Shown here piece by piece: positions 1 through 8,141 of a stretch of DNA of 26,736 bases. The notes below the pieces were generated by a model, which saw only the letters and a list, made by a program, of their open reading frames with translations, was not told where the DNA came from and ran no database searches. Made by a program: the position numbers and the translations under genes. This DNA is from an uncultured Collinsella sp. (GTDB lineage Bacteria > Actinomycetota > Coriobacteriia > Coriobacteriales > Coriobacteriaceae), in the NCBI GenBank assembly GCA_905209765.1, contig CAJLUE010000020.1, positions 1 through 26,736 of the forward strand, read 5' to 3'. Positions within the stretch are counted from its first letter, which is position 1. Each line of letters begins with the position of its first letter.

Positions 1-70
1 GGTCAGCCCGTGGGAGGCCAGGGCGCCGCTGACCGGTGGACGGCACCGAGCCGTCATCCGAAACTGAAGA
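1..70 (+). other. Window edge: 3' end of an unidentified transcription unit
   Basis: The bases before the terminator at 71-102 must belong to a plus-strand transcript that begins outside the window. One frame is open from base 2 to a TGA at 65-67, reading to a C-terminus RAVIRN, four bases before the terminator stem. The stretch is also rich in short complementary segments (GGTCAG near 1-6 with CTGACC near 29-34), so an RNA gene is possible. I do not recognise the sequence. Confidence 0.2.
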
Positions 71-102
71 AGGGGGAGGCCTCGCGGCCTCCCCCCTTTT
101 TT
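71..102 (+). terminator. Rho-independent terminator
   Basis: A perfect 10-bp GC stem (72-81 with 86-95) with a TCGC loop is followed by C and six T. The T tract lies only on the plus-strand side, so it ends the transcript entering from the left edge rather than the minus-strand gene that follows. Confidence 0.9.
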
Positions 103-169
103 GCGCTAACACTTCACAATATAGTTGCATTTCACCTGTAACCCGGTTGGGCTTATGGGTAATGAGCTT

Positions 170-637
170 TTATTTAAAGACAATAAATCGAATCACAAGG
201 GCAATTGCTATGACCACAATGATCAAAAGCAGAATTGTCAGTCGATGTTGCTTACGTCGTTTACTTGACGATACGAAGATCGTTTTCCCTTGTTTTGGCG
301 TCTCGAGATAACGAGCCGAATGCGTTAAGGTTTGCTTAGGTCGAGGACCTCTTTGCTGTCGAGTTTTGGGCGTTTTCGTCGGGACGTCATTGATCGCGCT
401 GTTTTTTGATAACGGTGCATCTTTCAGATATACGGGATCGCTCGATGCGACGCCCATATGCTTACGTCCCGTCTGGGCATCCTCGAGCGTTTGATATCGA
501 TTTCTCGTAACATACTCGGGCTCTGCATCATTAATGGGCTCTTGCGAGATGTGGGGGCGATGGAACCGTGGTGGCTGCGCGGAAGTATCTTCCCCCTGCG
601 TCGGCATAAACATATTGTTCTGGTTTTGGTCGTCCAT
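170..637 (-). CDS. Hypothetical tail-anchored membrane protein
   Basis: A 155-residue protein with no family I recognise. Residues 1 to about 125 are polar and rich in Gln, Asn, Pro, Arg and Lys, with no obvious fold. A basic patch (SSKRRKQHR) precedes one hydrophobic segment at about residues 131-153 (LTILLLIIVVIAIALVIRF), which nearly reaches the C-terminus. This is the layout of a tail-anchored or single-pass protein with a cytoplasmic N-terminal region. The start follows AAAGGG at a normal distance, and a TACAAT -10 candidate lies about 39 bases upstream (677-682). It is transcribed alone, away from hsp20. Function unknown; the reading frame itself is well supported by the ribosome site and the coherent membrane segment. 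Confidence 0.7.
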   Translation of the reverse strand: MDDQNQNNMFMPTQGEDTSAQPPRFHRPHISQEPINDAEPEYVTRNRYQTLEDAQTGRKHMGVASSDPVYLKDAPLSKNSAINDVPTKTPKTRQQRGPRPKQTLTHSARYLETPKQGKTIFVSSSKRRKQHRLTILLLIIVVIAIALVIRFIVFK

Positions 638-676
638 GATGCCCTTTAGCTCGTTTCCAACAACGTATACGCGCTC

Positions 677-682
677 ATTGTA
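677..682 (-). promoter_or_regulatory. Candidate -10 box of the 155-residue membrane protein gene
   Basis: TACAAT on the minus strand, 39 bases before the start codon. No convincing -35 box is visible. The same hexamer precedes several other genes in the window. Confidence 0.35.
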
Positions 683-819
683 AGCCCCTTGTTATTTGTA
701 GCTGTGGACATACTCGTTATTTAAGCTCTGGTTCAAAGAACCTTAACCTTCCTAAAACCTGAGTCATACGCACTTAGATATGCTTATAGTAGTGGACTAA
801 AAAAACTTTATAGTCGATG

Positions 820-848
820 TATATATGAGCACTGGGTGGGCATATATA
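820..848. promoter_or_regulatory. Inverted repeat upstream of hsp20 (candidate operator)
   Basis: TATATATG (820-827) and CATATATA (841-848) form a perfect 8-bp inverted repeat with a 13-bp spacer. The half-site centres are 21 bp apart, two helical turns, which suits a dimeric repressor. The repeat ends 66 bases before the hsp20 start codon. It does not match CIRCE (HrcA) or the HAIR element (HspR). The rest of the 640-914 gap is AT-rich and contains possible TATAGT -10 boxes (785-790, 809-814), but no clear complete promoter. Confidence 0.4.
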
Positions 849-914
849 AGAGCGTCAAAAGAAGTCCCAGTTACCTAGAAGATGACTCGGCAGTCCTATA
901 AAGGAGTGGTAAAC

Positions 915-1346
915 ATGGCAAGCATGGTTCCTTATCGTTCGGTTTTTGGCGTTCGTCCCTCTGCAAGCTCGCTGTTCGATCTGTTTGATGATATGAGCGA
1001 CCTAGCGAACAACTCGATTGCCTCTAAGGCGTTCCCCGTTGACGTTGAGGATAAGGGCGATGGCTATGAGGTCAAGGCTTATCTGACCGGCGTCGCCAAG
1101 GACGATATCGATGTCGAGCTTAACGAGGGCCGTCTGTCCATTAGCGTGAATGTCGAGGAAGACGAGGAGAACGAGGGCAAGAACTTCCTGCAGAAGGAGT
1201 TCAGCTCGTACAGCGCGACGCGTGGCGTGTATCTTAAGGACGCTTCGAGCGAGGGCCTCTCGGCTAAGTACGCTGACGGCATCCTGACCGTTACGGTTCC
1301 CAAGATCGTTGAGAAGAAGAACGTTACGAAGATCTCCATCGACTAA
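915..1346 (+). CDS. Hsp20 / alpha-crystallin small heat-shock protein
   Basis: A 143-residue ATP-independent holdase that binds unfolding proteins in the cytoplasm and keeps them refoldable by other chaperones. The alpha-crystallin domain spans roughly residues 38-135. It shows the family's late-strand signature ADGILTVTVPK, followed by a short tail ending KISID, which carries the I-x-I type oligomerisation motif. The N-terminal arm (SASSLFDLFDDM) is typical of bacterial class A proteins such as Hsp18. I chose the ATG at 915 because AAAGGAG ends a few bases upstream; an in-frame ATG at 882 has no ribosome site and would add 11 unlikely residues. It is monocistronic, with its own terminator at 1381-1414 and an AT-rich upstream region with an inverted repeat. 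Confidence 0.93.
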   Translation: MASMVPYRSVFGVRPSASSLFDLFDDMSDLANNSIASKAFPVDVEDKGDGYEVKAYLTGVAKDDIDVELNEGRLSISVNVEEDEENEGKNFLQKEFSSYSATRGVYLKDASSEGLSAKYADGILTVTVPKIVEKKNVTKISID

Positions 1347-1380
1347 CTTCGTTGGTGTTCTGCGCTATTAAAAGATAACA

Positions 1381-1414
1381 AAAGGGGCTGGGAAGCGATT
1401 CCCGGCCCCTTTTG
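1381..1414 (+). terminator. Terminator of hsp20
   Basis: A 14-bp stem (one G-T pair) with a GCGA loop, beginning AAAGGGGC and ending in TTTT. The A tract on the other side means it can also serve the convergent minus-strand gene that ends at 1429. Confidence 0.9.
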
Positions 1415-1428
1415 CTGTCTAGGAAAGC

Positions 1429-2238
1429 CTATTGAATGGTTGCTGGCCGATACTGGCTTGCGGGGCATATCGAGAGTTTTCGTGATCCTTGGAGAAGGGT
1501 GGCGGAGCTGCCGACCTCGTCATCCAGGGTTGCGGCTAGAGCTTTGGCATAGCTTTTGACGGTAAGGCTCGGACGATTGTTATCTTGGCTGATATGCATG
1601 GCAATGAGCTGTTCGGTGCGATCGGTAACAAGTTCGCGCGCGGCTTCGGCGGCTTGGTCGTTGGAGAGGTGTCCCCTTGCAGACAGGATGCGCTCCTGAA
1701 GAAAGCGGGGATATTCTCCCTCGCGCAGCATGGTCACATCGTGGTTGCTTTCGAGCGCAAGGACTCGACAATCTTTGAGGGTGTTCATGGCTTGGCTCGA
1801 TAGTTCTCCGGTGTCGGTGGCAAAGCCGATTGAATCATCGAGAGCATTGAATCGATAGCCGACAGGATTGATGACATCGTGTGATGTTGAGTAGGTTTGC
1901 ACCTGGATGCCGGCAATGGATAGGGTGTCACCGGGATCGAATTCCTCGACAGGCAGATGCGAAAGACTTTCTTTGCTCGAAAGTGTGCCCCTGCTGGCAA
2001 AGAGGGGGCCGTGCCAGTGCTTGCACCAGGCATCGAGGCCCTTGATGTGATCGCTATGCTCATGAGTAATGAGAAGAGCCGAGACGTTGTCTGTCGAGAG
2101 CCCCAGTTCTGCCATGCGCTTTAATGTCTCGCGGCGAGACAGTCCGTCATCGACCATAATGAGCCCCCGGGGGGCTTCGACGAGCGCACAGTTGCCTTTT
2201 GAGCCGCTGCCAAGGATATGAAGGTGCAGACGAGACAT
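1429..2238 (-). CDS. walJ: MBL-fold metallo-hydrolase, YycJ/WalJ family
   Basis: A 269-residue metallo-beta-lactamase-fold hydrolase, a predicted two-metal phosphodiesterase. Homologues in Bacillota are linked with the WalRK system and with DNA replication and repair, but the physiological substrate is not settled. The start LHLHILGSGSKGNCALVE matches the first strand and loop of the family. The metal motif THEHSDH (HxHxDH) lies near residue 55, and later metal ligands are expected at TSHD, ATDTGE and SNHD. A longer reading frame runs to 2319, but its extra 27 residues do not resemble the family and would overlap tilS, so I place the start at 2238. Only a weak GGA ribosome site precedes it. 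It is divergent from tilS across a 48-bp gap. Confidence 0.87.
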   Translation of the reverse strand: MSRLHLHILGSGSKGNCALVEAPRGLIMVDDGLSRRETLKRMAELGLSTDNVSALLITHEHSDHIKGLDAWCKHWHGPLFASRGTLSSKESLSHLPVEEFDPGDTLSIAGIQVQTYSTSHDVINPVGYRFNALDDSIGFATDTGELSSQAMNTLKDCRVLALESNHDVTMLREGEYPRFLQERILSARGHLSNDQAAEAARELVTDRTEQLIAMHISQDNNRPSLTVKSYAKALAATLDDEVGSSATLLQGSRKLSICPASQYRPATIQ

Positions 2239-2252
2239 AAGATTCCAAAGGA

Positions 2253-2258
2253 TACAAT
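2253..2258 (+). promoter_or_regulatory. Candidate -10 box of tilS
   Basis: TACAAT lies 28 bases before the tilS ATG in the 48-bp region shared with the divergent walJ gene. No clear -35 box is seen at the expected position. Confidence 0.35.
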
Positions 2259-2286
2259 GGGTGCGAACGAATAGAGGAGGAAGCAA

Positions 2287-3828
2287 ATGCCAACGGTATC
2301 TCAGCATTACGGACATCATGCTGCATCGCGGGCTGATGATAAAGCCCTGGCAATGCGGCAGACGGCTGCCCCCGTGGTGCTCATGGTATCAGGTGGTGCG
2401 GACTCGACGGCTTTGCTCCTTATGGCGTGCACATCAAAGTTGGATATTCTGGATGGGCGCGGTGTAGCCCCCATCGCGCGCGAGCGACTGCACGTGCTGC
2501 ATGTGAACCATCATCTGCGCGGCGAGGCATCCGATGGCGACGAGGCCTTTGTGCGCGGCCTATGCGCACAATATGGTTTGCCGCTGTGTGTTGAGCATGC
2601 CTATTTTGATAATGAATCGGGCAATATCGAGGCGGCTGCCCGCGAGGTGCGGTATGCCGCGGCGCGAAGGTATGTTCGCGAGCTCTGCGCCCAGACGGGG
2701 GCACCGCGAACGGCGGCTCGTATCTGCACCGCGCACACGTCTTCGGATCGCGCGGAAACGTTTTTGATGAACGCGATTAAGGGTTCGGGGCCCGCTGGTC
2801 TATCGAGCATTCCCCGCCGAAGGAATATCGTGGTGCGTCCCTTGCTCGACCTGACTCATGATGAGCTCGTGGGCTATCTGCAGGTGCATGGTCAGCCGTG
2901 GCGAGAGGACGAGAGCAACGAGGACGTGTCGTACTTGCGTAACTACGTGCGCCATCGAGTGATGCCGGTGGTGGCGCAGCGCAACGCGAGCGTCTGTAAG
3001 ACGATTGGCGCCGCTTGCGAAATTCTGGGCGATGAGGACGCCTTTCTTTCCCAGCTTTCCGCACAGGCGTTTCGAAGCTGCCTGCGTAAGGAGGCGGCGG
3101 GTGCACTGGTCCTTGACGCCCGCCGACTGGCCGCGGCCGAGGTGGTAATTGCCCGGCGCATGGTGCGACTGGCAATTAAGCGTATCGACCCCGACGCTCG
3201 CCCGGAGATGCGGCATGTGGAGCGCGTGCTTGCCTGTGTTGCCGAAGGCTCGGGTTCGGTCACGCTGCCGGCGGGAATCGATGCGCGCGTGGAGTTTGGC
3301 ATGCTGTCATTCAAGGCCCCGGCGGCGCGCGAGGGGTTAGTTGCCGATTGGATCACCATTCCCGGTCGATTGCCGCTGGGGGCGGGCCGCATCCTGGTGG
3401 CAGAGCCGATAGCCGTCAAGCCGGGGTGCGATATTGTGCGCCGTGCCCGCGAACTTGCGGGTGCCGGAGGGGTGGTCGCTATGGTGGATGCCGCGACGCT
3501 GGGCTTTGCCGATCGCGATAGCGAACGGATGCTCGCCGGCTCGCGCGGGGAGATTCCCGCCGAGGCGCGTTTGGCGCGTCTGTGGGTAGACGGTCCCGCG
3601 CCGGGGGATGTGATGTGTCCGTTGGGCATGAGTGGGCGAAGTAAGAAGGTGTCCGACCTGCTCAACGAGGCTCGTATTCCCGTTTCTGAGCGCGCAGGCG
3701 TTCCTGTGGTGAGAACGGCTCCGGGAGGTGCCGTGGTATGGGTCGCAGGCGTTCGCGCGGACGAGCGTTTTAAATGCACGGCCGCAACGCGCGTGGCGTA
3801 TCTGCTTCGTGTGGTCGATGCGGAATAG
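2287..3828 (+). CDS. tilS: tRNA(Ile)-lysidine synthetase
   Basis: Ligates lysine to cytidine 34 of the CAU-anticodon tRNA(Ile), changing codon reading from AUG to AUA. It uses ATP and acts in the cytoplasm; the gene is usually essential. The PP-loop ATPase signature SGGADS is at residues 35-40, followed by the family's LHVNHHLRG at about residues 73-81. The motif NYVRHRVMPVV near residue 220 is characteristic of TilS. At 513 residues it is longer than many homologues (about 430-470); the C-terminal half contains the less conserved substrate-binding domains. AGGAGGA precedes the ATG by a normal distance, deciding the start. hpt follows after 147 bases, the tilS-hpt-ftsH order common in Gram-positive bacteria. 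Confidence 0.95.
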   Translation: MPTVSQHYGHHAASRADDKALAMRQTAAPVVLMVSGGADSTALLLMACTSKLDILDGRGVAPIARERLHVLHVNHHLRGEASDGDEAFVRGLCAQYGLPLCVEHAYFDNESGNIEAAAREVRYAAARRYVRELCAQTGAPRTAARICTAHTSSDRAETFLMNAIKGSGPAGLSSIPRRRNIVVRPLLDLTHDELVGYLQVHGQPWREDESNEDVSYLRNYVRHRVMPVVAQRNASVCKTIGAACEILGDEDAFLSQLSAQAFRSCLRKEAAGALVLDARRLAAAEVVIARRMVRLAIKRIDPDARPEMRHVERVLACVAEGSGSVTLPAGIDARVEFGMLSFKAPAAREGLVADWITIPGRLPLGAGRILVAEPIAVKPGCDIVRRARELAGAGGVVAMVDAATLGFADRDSERMLAGSRGEIPAEARLARLWVDGPAPGDVMCPLGMSGRSKKVSDLLNEARIPVSERAGVPVVRTAPGGAVVWVAGVRADERFKCTAATRVAYLLRVVDAE

Positions 3829-3910
3829 CGTCCCGCGTCAGCTATTCTGTGCGACGTTGACGGTATTCCCGCGCTGATGGCGTACGGGCTGGAAAATATA
3901 CCCCGTGCGC

Positions 3911-3919
3911 TGCTAGAAT
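3911..3919 (+). promoter_or_regulatory. Extended -10 promoter candidate for hpt-ftsH
   Basis: TGCTAGAAT is a TGn-extended -10 element, 56 bases before the hpt start. No good -35 box is at the matching distance, which extended -10 promoters can tolerate. It would give the hpt-ftsH pair its own promoter inside the tilS-hpt gap. Confidence 0.4.
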
Positions 3920-3975
3920 GTGAAGCTCGCGTCCATACGGCGGTGTGTGGGCGATAAGCACAAGAAAGGGTTGTC

Positions 3976-4524
3976 ATGGCTTCTCAACATCCGGATATCG
4001 AGAAGGTTCTGTTTACGCAGGAGGATATCGACGGTATCGTCTCTCGCCTAGGCGAGCAGATTACTCGCGACTACGCGGGTAAGGATCTGGTGCTGATTGC
4101 GGTCCTGCGCGGCGCCGTGGTCTTTATGGGCGACCTGATGCGCAAGATCGAGCTGCCGACCAACATCGATTTCATGGCTGTTTCGAGCTATGGCGACGGT
4201 GTGAAGTCCTCGGGTATCGTGCGTATCATTAAGGACCTGGATATCGACATCCGCGGTCGCGACGTGCTGATCGTCGAGGACATTCTGGACTCGGGCCTGA
4301 CGCTCAAGTATCTGATGAAGAACCTCGAGAGCCGCAAGCCCGCTTCTCTGGAGGTCGCCGCCTTCCTGTGGAAGGACGTTGAGGACCGTACCTCGGCCAT
4401 CACGCCCAAGTATGTTGGAACCCATTGCCCCGATGCCTTTGTGGTGGGCTACGGCCTCGACTATGCCGAGCGCTATCGTAACCTTCCGTATCTGGGCATT
4501 TTGAAACCGGAGGTTTATTCGTAA
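3976..4524 (+). CDS. hpt: Hypoxanthine phosphoribosyltransferase
   Basis: A purine salvage enzyme that joins hypoxanthine or guanine to PRPP, giving IMP or GMP and pyrophosphate. It is 182 residues, the usual length. Residues 44-47 (LRGA) correspond to the pyrophosphate-binding loop. The PRPP-binding motif VEDILDSGLTL is at residues 100-110, with the two acidic residues expected of the family. The C-terminal YGLDYAERYRNLPYLGIL is a strong hpt signature. AAAGGG precedes the ATG. It ends one base before ftsH, and the two genes are almost certainly cotranscribed, as in many Gram-positive bacteria. Confidence 0.97.
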   Translation: MASQHPDIEKVLFTQEDIDGIVSRLGEQITRDYAGKDLVLIAVLRGAVVFMGDLMRKIELPTNIDFMAVSSYGDGVKSSGIVRIIKDLDIDIRGRDVLIVEDILDSGLTLKYLMKNLESRKPASLEVAAFLWKDVEDRTSAITPKYVGTHCPDAFVVGYGLDYAERYRNLPYLGILKPEVYS

Positions 4525-4525
4525 G

Positions 4526-6664
4526 ATGCCCGACGACCGCAACGATAACAATTCCCAGACTCCCCGGGAGCCTAAGATCCCGGGGGTGCCCGGAGGCAAG
4601 AAGCCCACGCGTACGGGCTGGCTGTATTTTATTTTGGCTTGCGCGCTCCTGGGCTACGCCTTCTTTAACATGGGCTCCGGCTTTGCCAATTCCAGCAATA
4701 CCGTTAAGCTCGCGACGAGCGAGATGGTGAGTGCCATCAAGCAGGATCGCGTCGAAGATCTGACCTATACGGTTCAAGACGGAAGCGTGACGGGTCATTA
4801 CTGGAAGACGAAGAAGGACAAGGGCGATACGAGCGAGCTCAAGAGCTTCTCCTCGACCTATGTCGGCTCCGATTCGCTTGCCGAGCTTATGGCGGAGCAC
4901 CCCGATACCAAGTACATCGTCAACACCAATGATCCCGATTTTTGGGGCGACCTGGCGATGAGCGTGCTTCCGACGATCGCCCTGATTGCCATCATGTTCT
5001 ACTTTATGCGCCAGATGATGGGCGCCAACAACAGGAACATGCAGTTTGGCAAGACCAACGCCAAGACCAACGAGGCCACGCGCCCCAAGGTCAAGTTTGA
5101 AGACGTTGCCGGCGTGGACGAGGCGGTCGAGGAGCTCGAGGAGATCCGCGACTTTTTGAGCGATCCCGATCGCTATCGCAAGCTGGGCGCCAAGATCCCG
5201 CGCGGCGTGTTGCTGGTGGGCCCTCCGGGCACCGGTAAAACGCTGCTGGCCAAGGCCGTTGCCGGCGAGGCGGGCGTGCCGTTCTTTAGCATCTCGGGTT
5301 CTGACTTTGTCGAGATGTTCGTGGGTGTCGGCGCCAGCCGTGTGCGTGACCTCTTTAAGGAGGCCAAGTCCCAGGCCCCGTCGATCATCTTCATCGATGA
5401 GATCGATGCCGTGGGACGTCAGCGCGGAGCTGGCTTGGGCGGCGGTCACGATGAGCGCGAGCAGACGCTCAACCAGCTGCTGGTTGAGATGGACGGTTTT
5501 GAGGAGAGCGAGTCGGTCATCCTGATCGCCGCCACCAACCGCCCCGACATTCTGGATCCGGCATTGCTGCGTCCCGGTCGTTTTGACCGTCAGGTTACGG
5601 TCGACCGTCCGGATGTGAAGGGCCGCGAGCAGATCTTGCGCGTGCATGCCGAGAACAAGCCGATGGACGAGGACGTGAAGTTTGAGAAACTCGCCCAGAT
5701 GACCGTTGGCTTTACCGGTGCCGATCTGGCAAATCTGCTCAACGAGTCTGCGCTGTTGGCTGCCCGCCGCCATCGTTCCGTGATCTCGATGGACGAGGTC
5801 GAGGAATCGATGGAGCGCGTGATTGCTGGTCCGCAGCGCAAGGGTCGCGTGATGACCGAGGCCGAGCGCACCACGATTGCCTACCACGAGAGCGGTCACG
5901 CCCTGGTGGGTCACATCCTGGAGCACTCCGATCCGGTTCACAAGATTTCGATCGTCAGCCGCGGCCAGGCGCTGGGCTACACGCTGCAGCTCCCGCAGGA
6001 GGACCACTTCCTCAAGACCAAGAACGAGATGCTCGACGAGCTTGCCGTGTTCTTGGGCGGTCGCGTGGCCGAGGAGCTCATGTGCGACGACATCACGTCG
6101 GGCGCGAGCAACGATCTGGAGCGCGCGACCAAGATGGCGCGCGAGATGGTCACGCGCCTGGGCATGAGCGAGGAGCTTGGAACGCAGGTGTTTGGTGAGG
6201 CGCAGCATCAGGTATTCCTGGGCCGCGACTATGCCGACCATCAGGATTACTCCGAGGAGACGGCGCGTCGCATCGATATCGAGGTCCAGCGCATTATGCG
6301 TGAGGCCCATCGTCGTGCGGTCGAGATCCTGGATGCCCGTCGCGATCAGCTCGACCTGATGGCCAAGGTACTACTTGAGCGCGAGACCGTCGAGGGTGAC
6401 GCCGTGAACGCCCTGCTCGACAACGAGTGGGATGTCTACCTTGAGCGCGAGGGCGATATCCTGGCGGCCAAGGAGGAGCGCAACGCCAAGGCGGCCGGCA
6501 TGCCGACCAAGAAGCGTGCGCCTCGCATGAGCGAGGAGGAGCTGGCGGCTGATGCCGCGGCATTTGCGCAGGCGGCTATGCAGGAGGATGCCGAAGCCAC
6601 ATCCGAGACTGCCGATGATGACTGTGCCGTCAATGCCGGTGCCGACACCGACGACGACAAATAG
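4526..6664 (+). CDS. ftsH: ATP-dependent zinc metalloprotease FtsH
   Basis: A membrane-anchored AAA+ protease that extracts and degrades misfolded membrane proteins and short-lived cytoplasmic regulators; it forms hexamers. The 712-residue protein has a first membrane segment at about residues 31-49, an extracytoplasmic domain, and a second membrane segment at about 145-162. The AAA domain follows, with Walker A GPPGTGKT (232-239), Walker B IIFIDEID (287-294) and the second region of homology ending in LLRPGRFDR. The zinc protease motif HESGH is at 454-458, and a later acidic ligand is expected in SGASNDLERA. The C-terminal tail is acidic and Ala-rich, ending in an Asp run, and is likely disordered. 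GGAGGT inside the end of hpt serves as its ribosome site, so the two genes are translationally close. Confidence 0.98.
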   Translation: MPDDRNDNNSQTPREPKIPGVPGGKKPTRTGWLYFILACALLGYAFFNMGSGFANSSNTVKLATSEMVSAIKQDRVEDLTYTVQDGSVTGHYWKTKKDKGDTSELKSFSSTYVGSDSLAELMAEHPDTKYIVNTNDPDFWGDLAMSVLPTIALIAIMFYFMRQMMGANNRNMQFGKTNAKTNEATRPKVKFEDVAGVDEAVEELEEIRDFLSDPDRYRKLGAKIPRGVLLVGPPGTGKTLLAKAVAGEAGVPFFSISGSDFVEMFVGVGASRVRDLFKEAKSQAPSIIFIDEIDAVGRQRGAGLGGGHDEREQTLNQLLVEMDGFEESESVILIAATNRPDILDPALLRPGRFDRQVTVDRPDVKGREQILRVHAENKPMDEDVKFEKLAQMTVGFTGADLANLLNESALLAARRHRSVISMDEVEESMERVIAGPQRKGRVMTEAERTTIAYHESGHALVGHILEHSDPVHKISIVSRGQALGYTLQLPQEDHFLKTKNEMLDELAVFLGGRVAEELMCDDITSGASNDLERATKMAREMVTRLGMSEELGTQVFGEAQHQVFLGRDYADHQDYSEETARRIDIEVQRIMREAHRRAVEILDARRDQLDLMAKVLLERETVEGDAVNALLDNEWDVYLEREGDILAAKEERNAKAAGMPTKKRAPRMSEEELAADAAAFAQAAMQEDAEATSETADDDCAVNAGADTDDDK

Positions 6665-6676
6665 TCTTTGTGGTGA

Positions 6677-6715
6677 AAGCCTCCGCGGGGAAACCTGCGG
6701 AGGCTTTTCTTTTTG
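6677..6715 (+). terminator. Terminator of the hpt-ftsH unit
   Basis: A 10-bp stem (77-86 with 97-106 of the 6600 block) carrying AGCCTCCGC, with a 10-base loop, is followed by TTCTTTTTG. It begins 13 bases after the ftsH stop. Confidence 0.9.
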
Positions 6716-6775
6716 TTGATTGGGGACAGACTTAAATGAGCGTTTTCACGCATTTAAGTCTGTCCCCAATCAACA
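6714..6775. repeat. Long perfect inverted repeat with GGGGACAG motif (REP/REPIN-like)
   Basis: Two perfect 25-bp arms (6714-6738 and 6751-6775) contain TTGGGGACAGACTTAAATG and its reverse complement. The 12-base centre extends the stem by CGT/ACG after a 2-base bulge. The element starts in the T tract of the ftsH terminator and ends about 60 bases before the next start codon. The right-hand arm ends about 30 bp before a candidate -10 box. The form resembles two REP units in inverted orientation (a REPIN). No RAYT transposase is in the window. Confidence 0.75.
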
Positions 6776-6804
6776 TTGCTGGGGTACTTTGCTCAACTAA
6801 AGCG

Positions 6805-6810
6805 TACAAT
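6805..6810 (+). promoter_or_regulatory. Candidate -10 box of the aminotransferase gene
   Basis: TACAAT, in the context GCGTACAAT, lies 24 bases before the ATG. The same nine bases precede the PHP gene downstream. No convincing -35 box is seen. Confidence 0.4.
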
Positions 6811-6834
6811 AGCGCCTATGCGAAAGGGGTACAG

Positions 6835-8025
6835 ATGATCAACGAAACCATGTATGCTCGCGGTGCAGAGAGCTCTATCATCCGCGAGATTTTTAGCTAT
6901 GGCCTTGAGCGCAAGGCGCAAATCGGCGCGGAAAACGTATTCGATTTCTCGCTGGGCAACCCGAGCGTTCCTGCTCCCGCTGCCGTCGCGGAGTCCATCA
7001 AAAAGGCGCTTGAACTGCCGAGCGAGCAGCTGCACGGATACACGCCTGCACCGGGCCTGCCGCAGTGCCGTGCCGCCGTCGCCGAGTCGCTCAACCGCCG
7101 CTTCGGTACGAGCTATGAGGGCAAGGATGTCTTTATGACCGTGGGTGCGGCGGCTTCACTCACCTGTACGCTCAACGCCGTTACGAACCCGGGTGACGAG
7201 GTCATTGTTATCGCCCCGTACTTTCCGGAGTATCGCGTGTGGATTGAGAAGGCCGGCTGTACGTGTGTCGAGGCGCTCGCCGATGAAGATACGTTCCAGC
7301 TGAGCGTAGACAACGTTCTTAAGGCGATTACCGATAAGACGACTGCTGTCATCATCGACTCGCCCAACAACCCGACCGGTGCTGTGTATACGCGCGATAC
7401 CCTGACGCGACTGGCTAATGTTTTGCACGAGGTCAACGCCAAACGCGAGCCCGAGAACCCGATCGCGCTTATCTCGGATGAGCCGTATCGCGAGATTGTC
7501 TATGGTGCCGAGGTGCCTTGGGTGCCTTCGATCTACGAGCACACCATCGTGTGCTACTCGTATTCCAAGTCGCTTTCGCTGCCGGGCGAGCGCGTGGGGT
7601 GGATCCTGGTTCCCAATACGAATCCTCGGGCAGCTCGTCTAATGCCCGCCGTTGCCGGCGCCGCCCGTACGCTGGGCTTCGTGTGCGCGCCGGCGCTCTT
7701 CCAGCGCGTAATTATCGACTGCATCGATGAGCCGAGTGACGTTGAGGCCTATGCACGCAACCGCACGGCGCTTACCGGTGCATTGGCGGAGTACGGCTAC
7801 ACGTATGTTGAGCCGGATGGCGCGTTCTACCTGTGGGTGAAGGCGCTGGAGCCCGATGCGAACGCCTTCTGCGAGCGCGCGAAGAAGTATGAGCTGCTCG
7901 CGGTGCCCTCGGACAGTTTTGGCATGCCGGGCTGGTTCCGCTTGGGCTACTGTGTGAGCTACGAGACTATCGTCAACTCACTGCCCGCCTGGAAGCAGCT
8001 GGCCGACGAGTATCGTCAAAAGTAA
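6835..8025 (+). CDS. Class I/II pyridoxal-phosphate aminotransferase
   Basis: A 396-residue fold-type I aminotransferase of the aspartate/aromatic family. It would move an amino group between an amino acid and a 2-oxoacid in the cytoplasm. The PLP-binding landmarks are in order: SPNNPTG at 176-182, the cofactor-ring Asp with Tyr in ISDEPY (213-218), and the Schiff-base lysine K245 in SYSKSLSLPGERVGW. The C-terminal arginine region WFRLGYC fits the substrate-carboxylate site. Exact substrates cannot be read from sequence; aspartate or an aromatic or branched amino acid are all possible. A longer frame starts inside the upstream inverted repeat; I use the ATG at 6835, preceded by AAAGGGG. It stands alone, with a hairpin 30 bases after the stop. 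Confidence 0.92.
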   Translation: MINETMYARGAESSIIREIFSYGLERKAQIGAENVFDFSLGNPSVPAPAAVAESIKKALELPSEQLHGYTPAPGLPQCRAAVAESLNRRFGTSYEGKDVFMTVGAAASLTCTLNAVTNPGDEVIVIAPYFPEYRVWIEKAGCTCVEALADEDTFQLSVDNVLKAITDKTTAVIIDSPNNPTGAVYTRDTLTRLANVLHEVNAKREPENPIALISDEPYREIVYGAEVPWVPSIYEHTIVCYSYSKSLSLPGERVGWILVPNTNPRAARLMPAVAGAARTLGFVCAPALFQRVIIDCIDEPSDVEAYARNRTALTGALAEYGYTYVEPDGAFYLWVKALEPDANAFCERAKKYELLAVPSDSFGMPGWFRLGYCVSYETIVNSLPAWKQLADEYRQK

Positions 8026-8053
8026 AGCGCTCTGCTTACAATGTTTTACGTGA

Positions 8054-8084
8054 AACGGGGTTTGGCTTTAAGCCAAACCCCGTT
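8054..8084 (+). terminator. Hairpin after the aminotransferase gene
   Basis: A perfect stem of about 13-15 bp (AACGGGGTTTGGC with its complement), almost without a loop, starts 29 bases after the stop codon. The T tract after it is poor (TTGTCTAT), so termination may be weak or factor-assisted. Confidence 0.65.
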
Positions 8085-8141
8085 GTCTATGCCGTTGTGT
8101 GATTGGGATGAAGCAGTTTTACGACTGCCGAAAGCTATGCG

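Noticed and set aside
1..102. A T-box or RNase P/tmRNA 3' end ahead of the first terminator
   Set aside because: I could not match conserved T-box, RNase P or tmRNA core motifs, and no plus-strand gene follows for a T-box to control.
2943..3977. Minus-strand 344-codon frame opposite tilS
   Set aside because: Ser/Arg/Thr/Ala-rich translation without motifs, inside an intact tilS.
4400..6310. Very long minus-strand open frame (636 codons) opposite ftsH
   Set aside because: It is a shadow of high-GC coding sequence. The translation is His/Leu/Ala-rich with no recognisable domain, while the plus strand encodes an intact FtsH.
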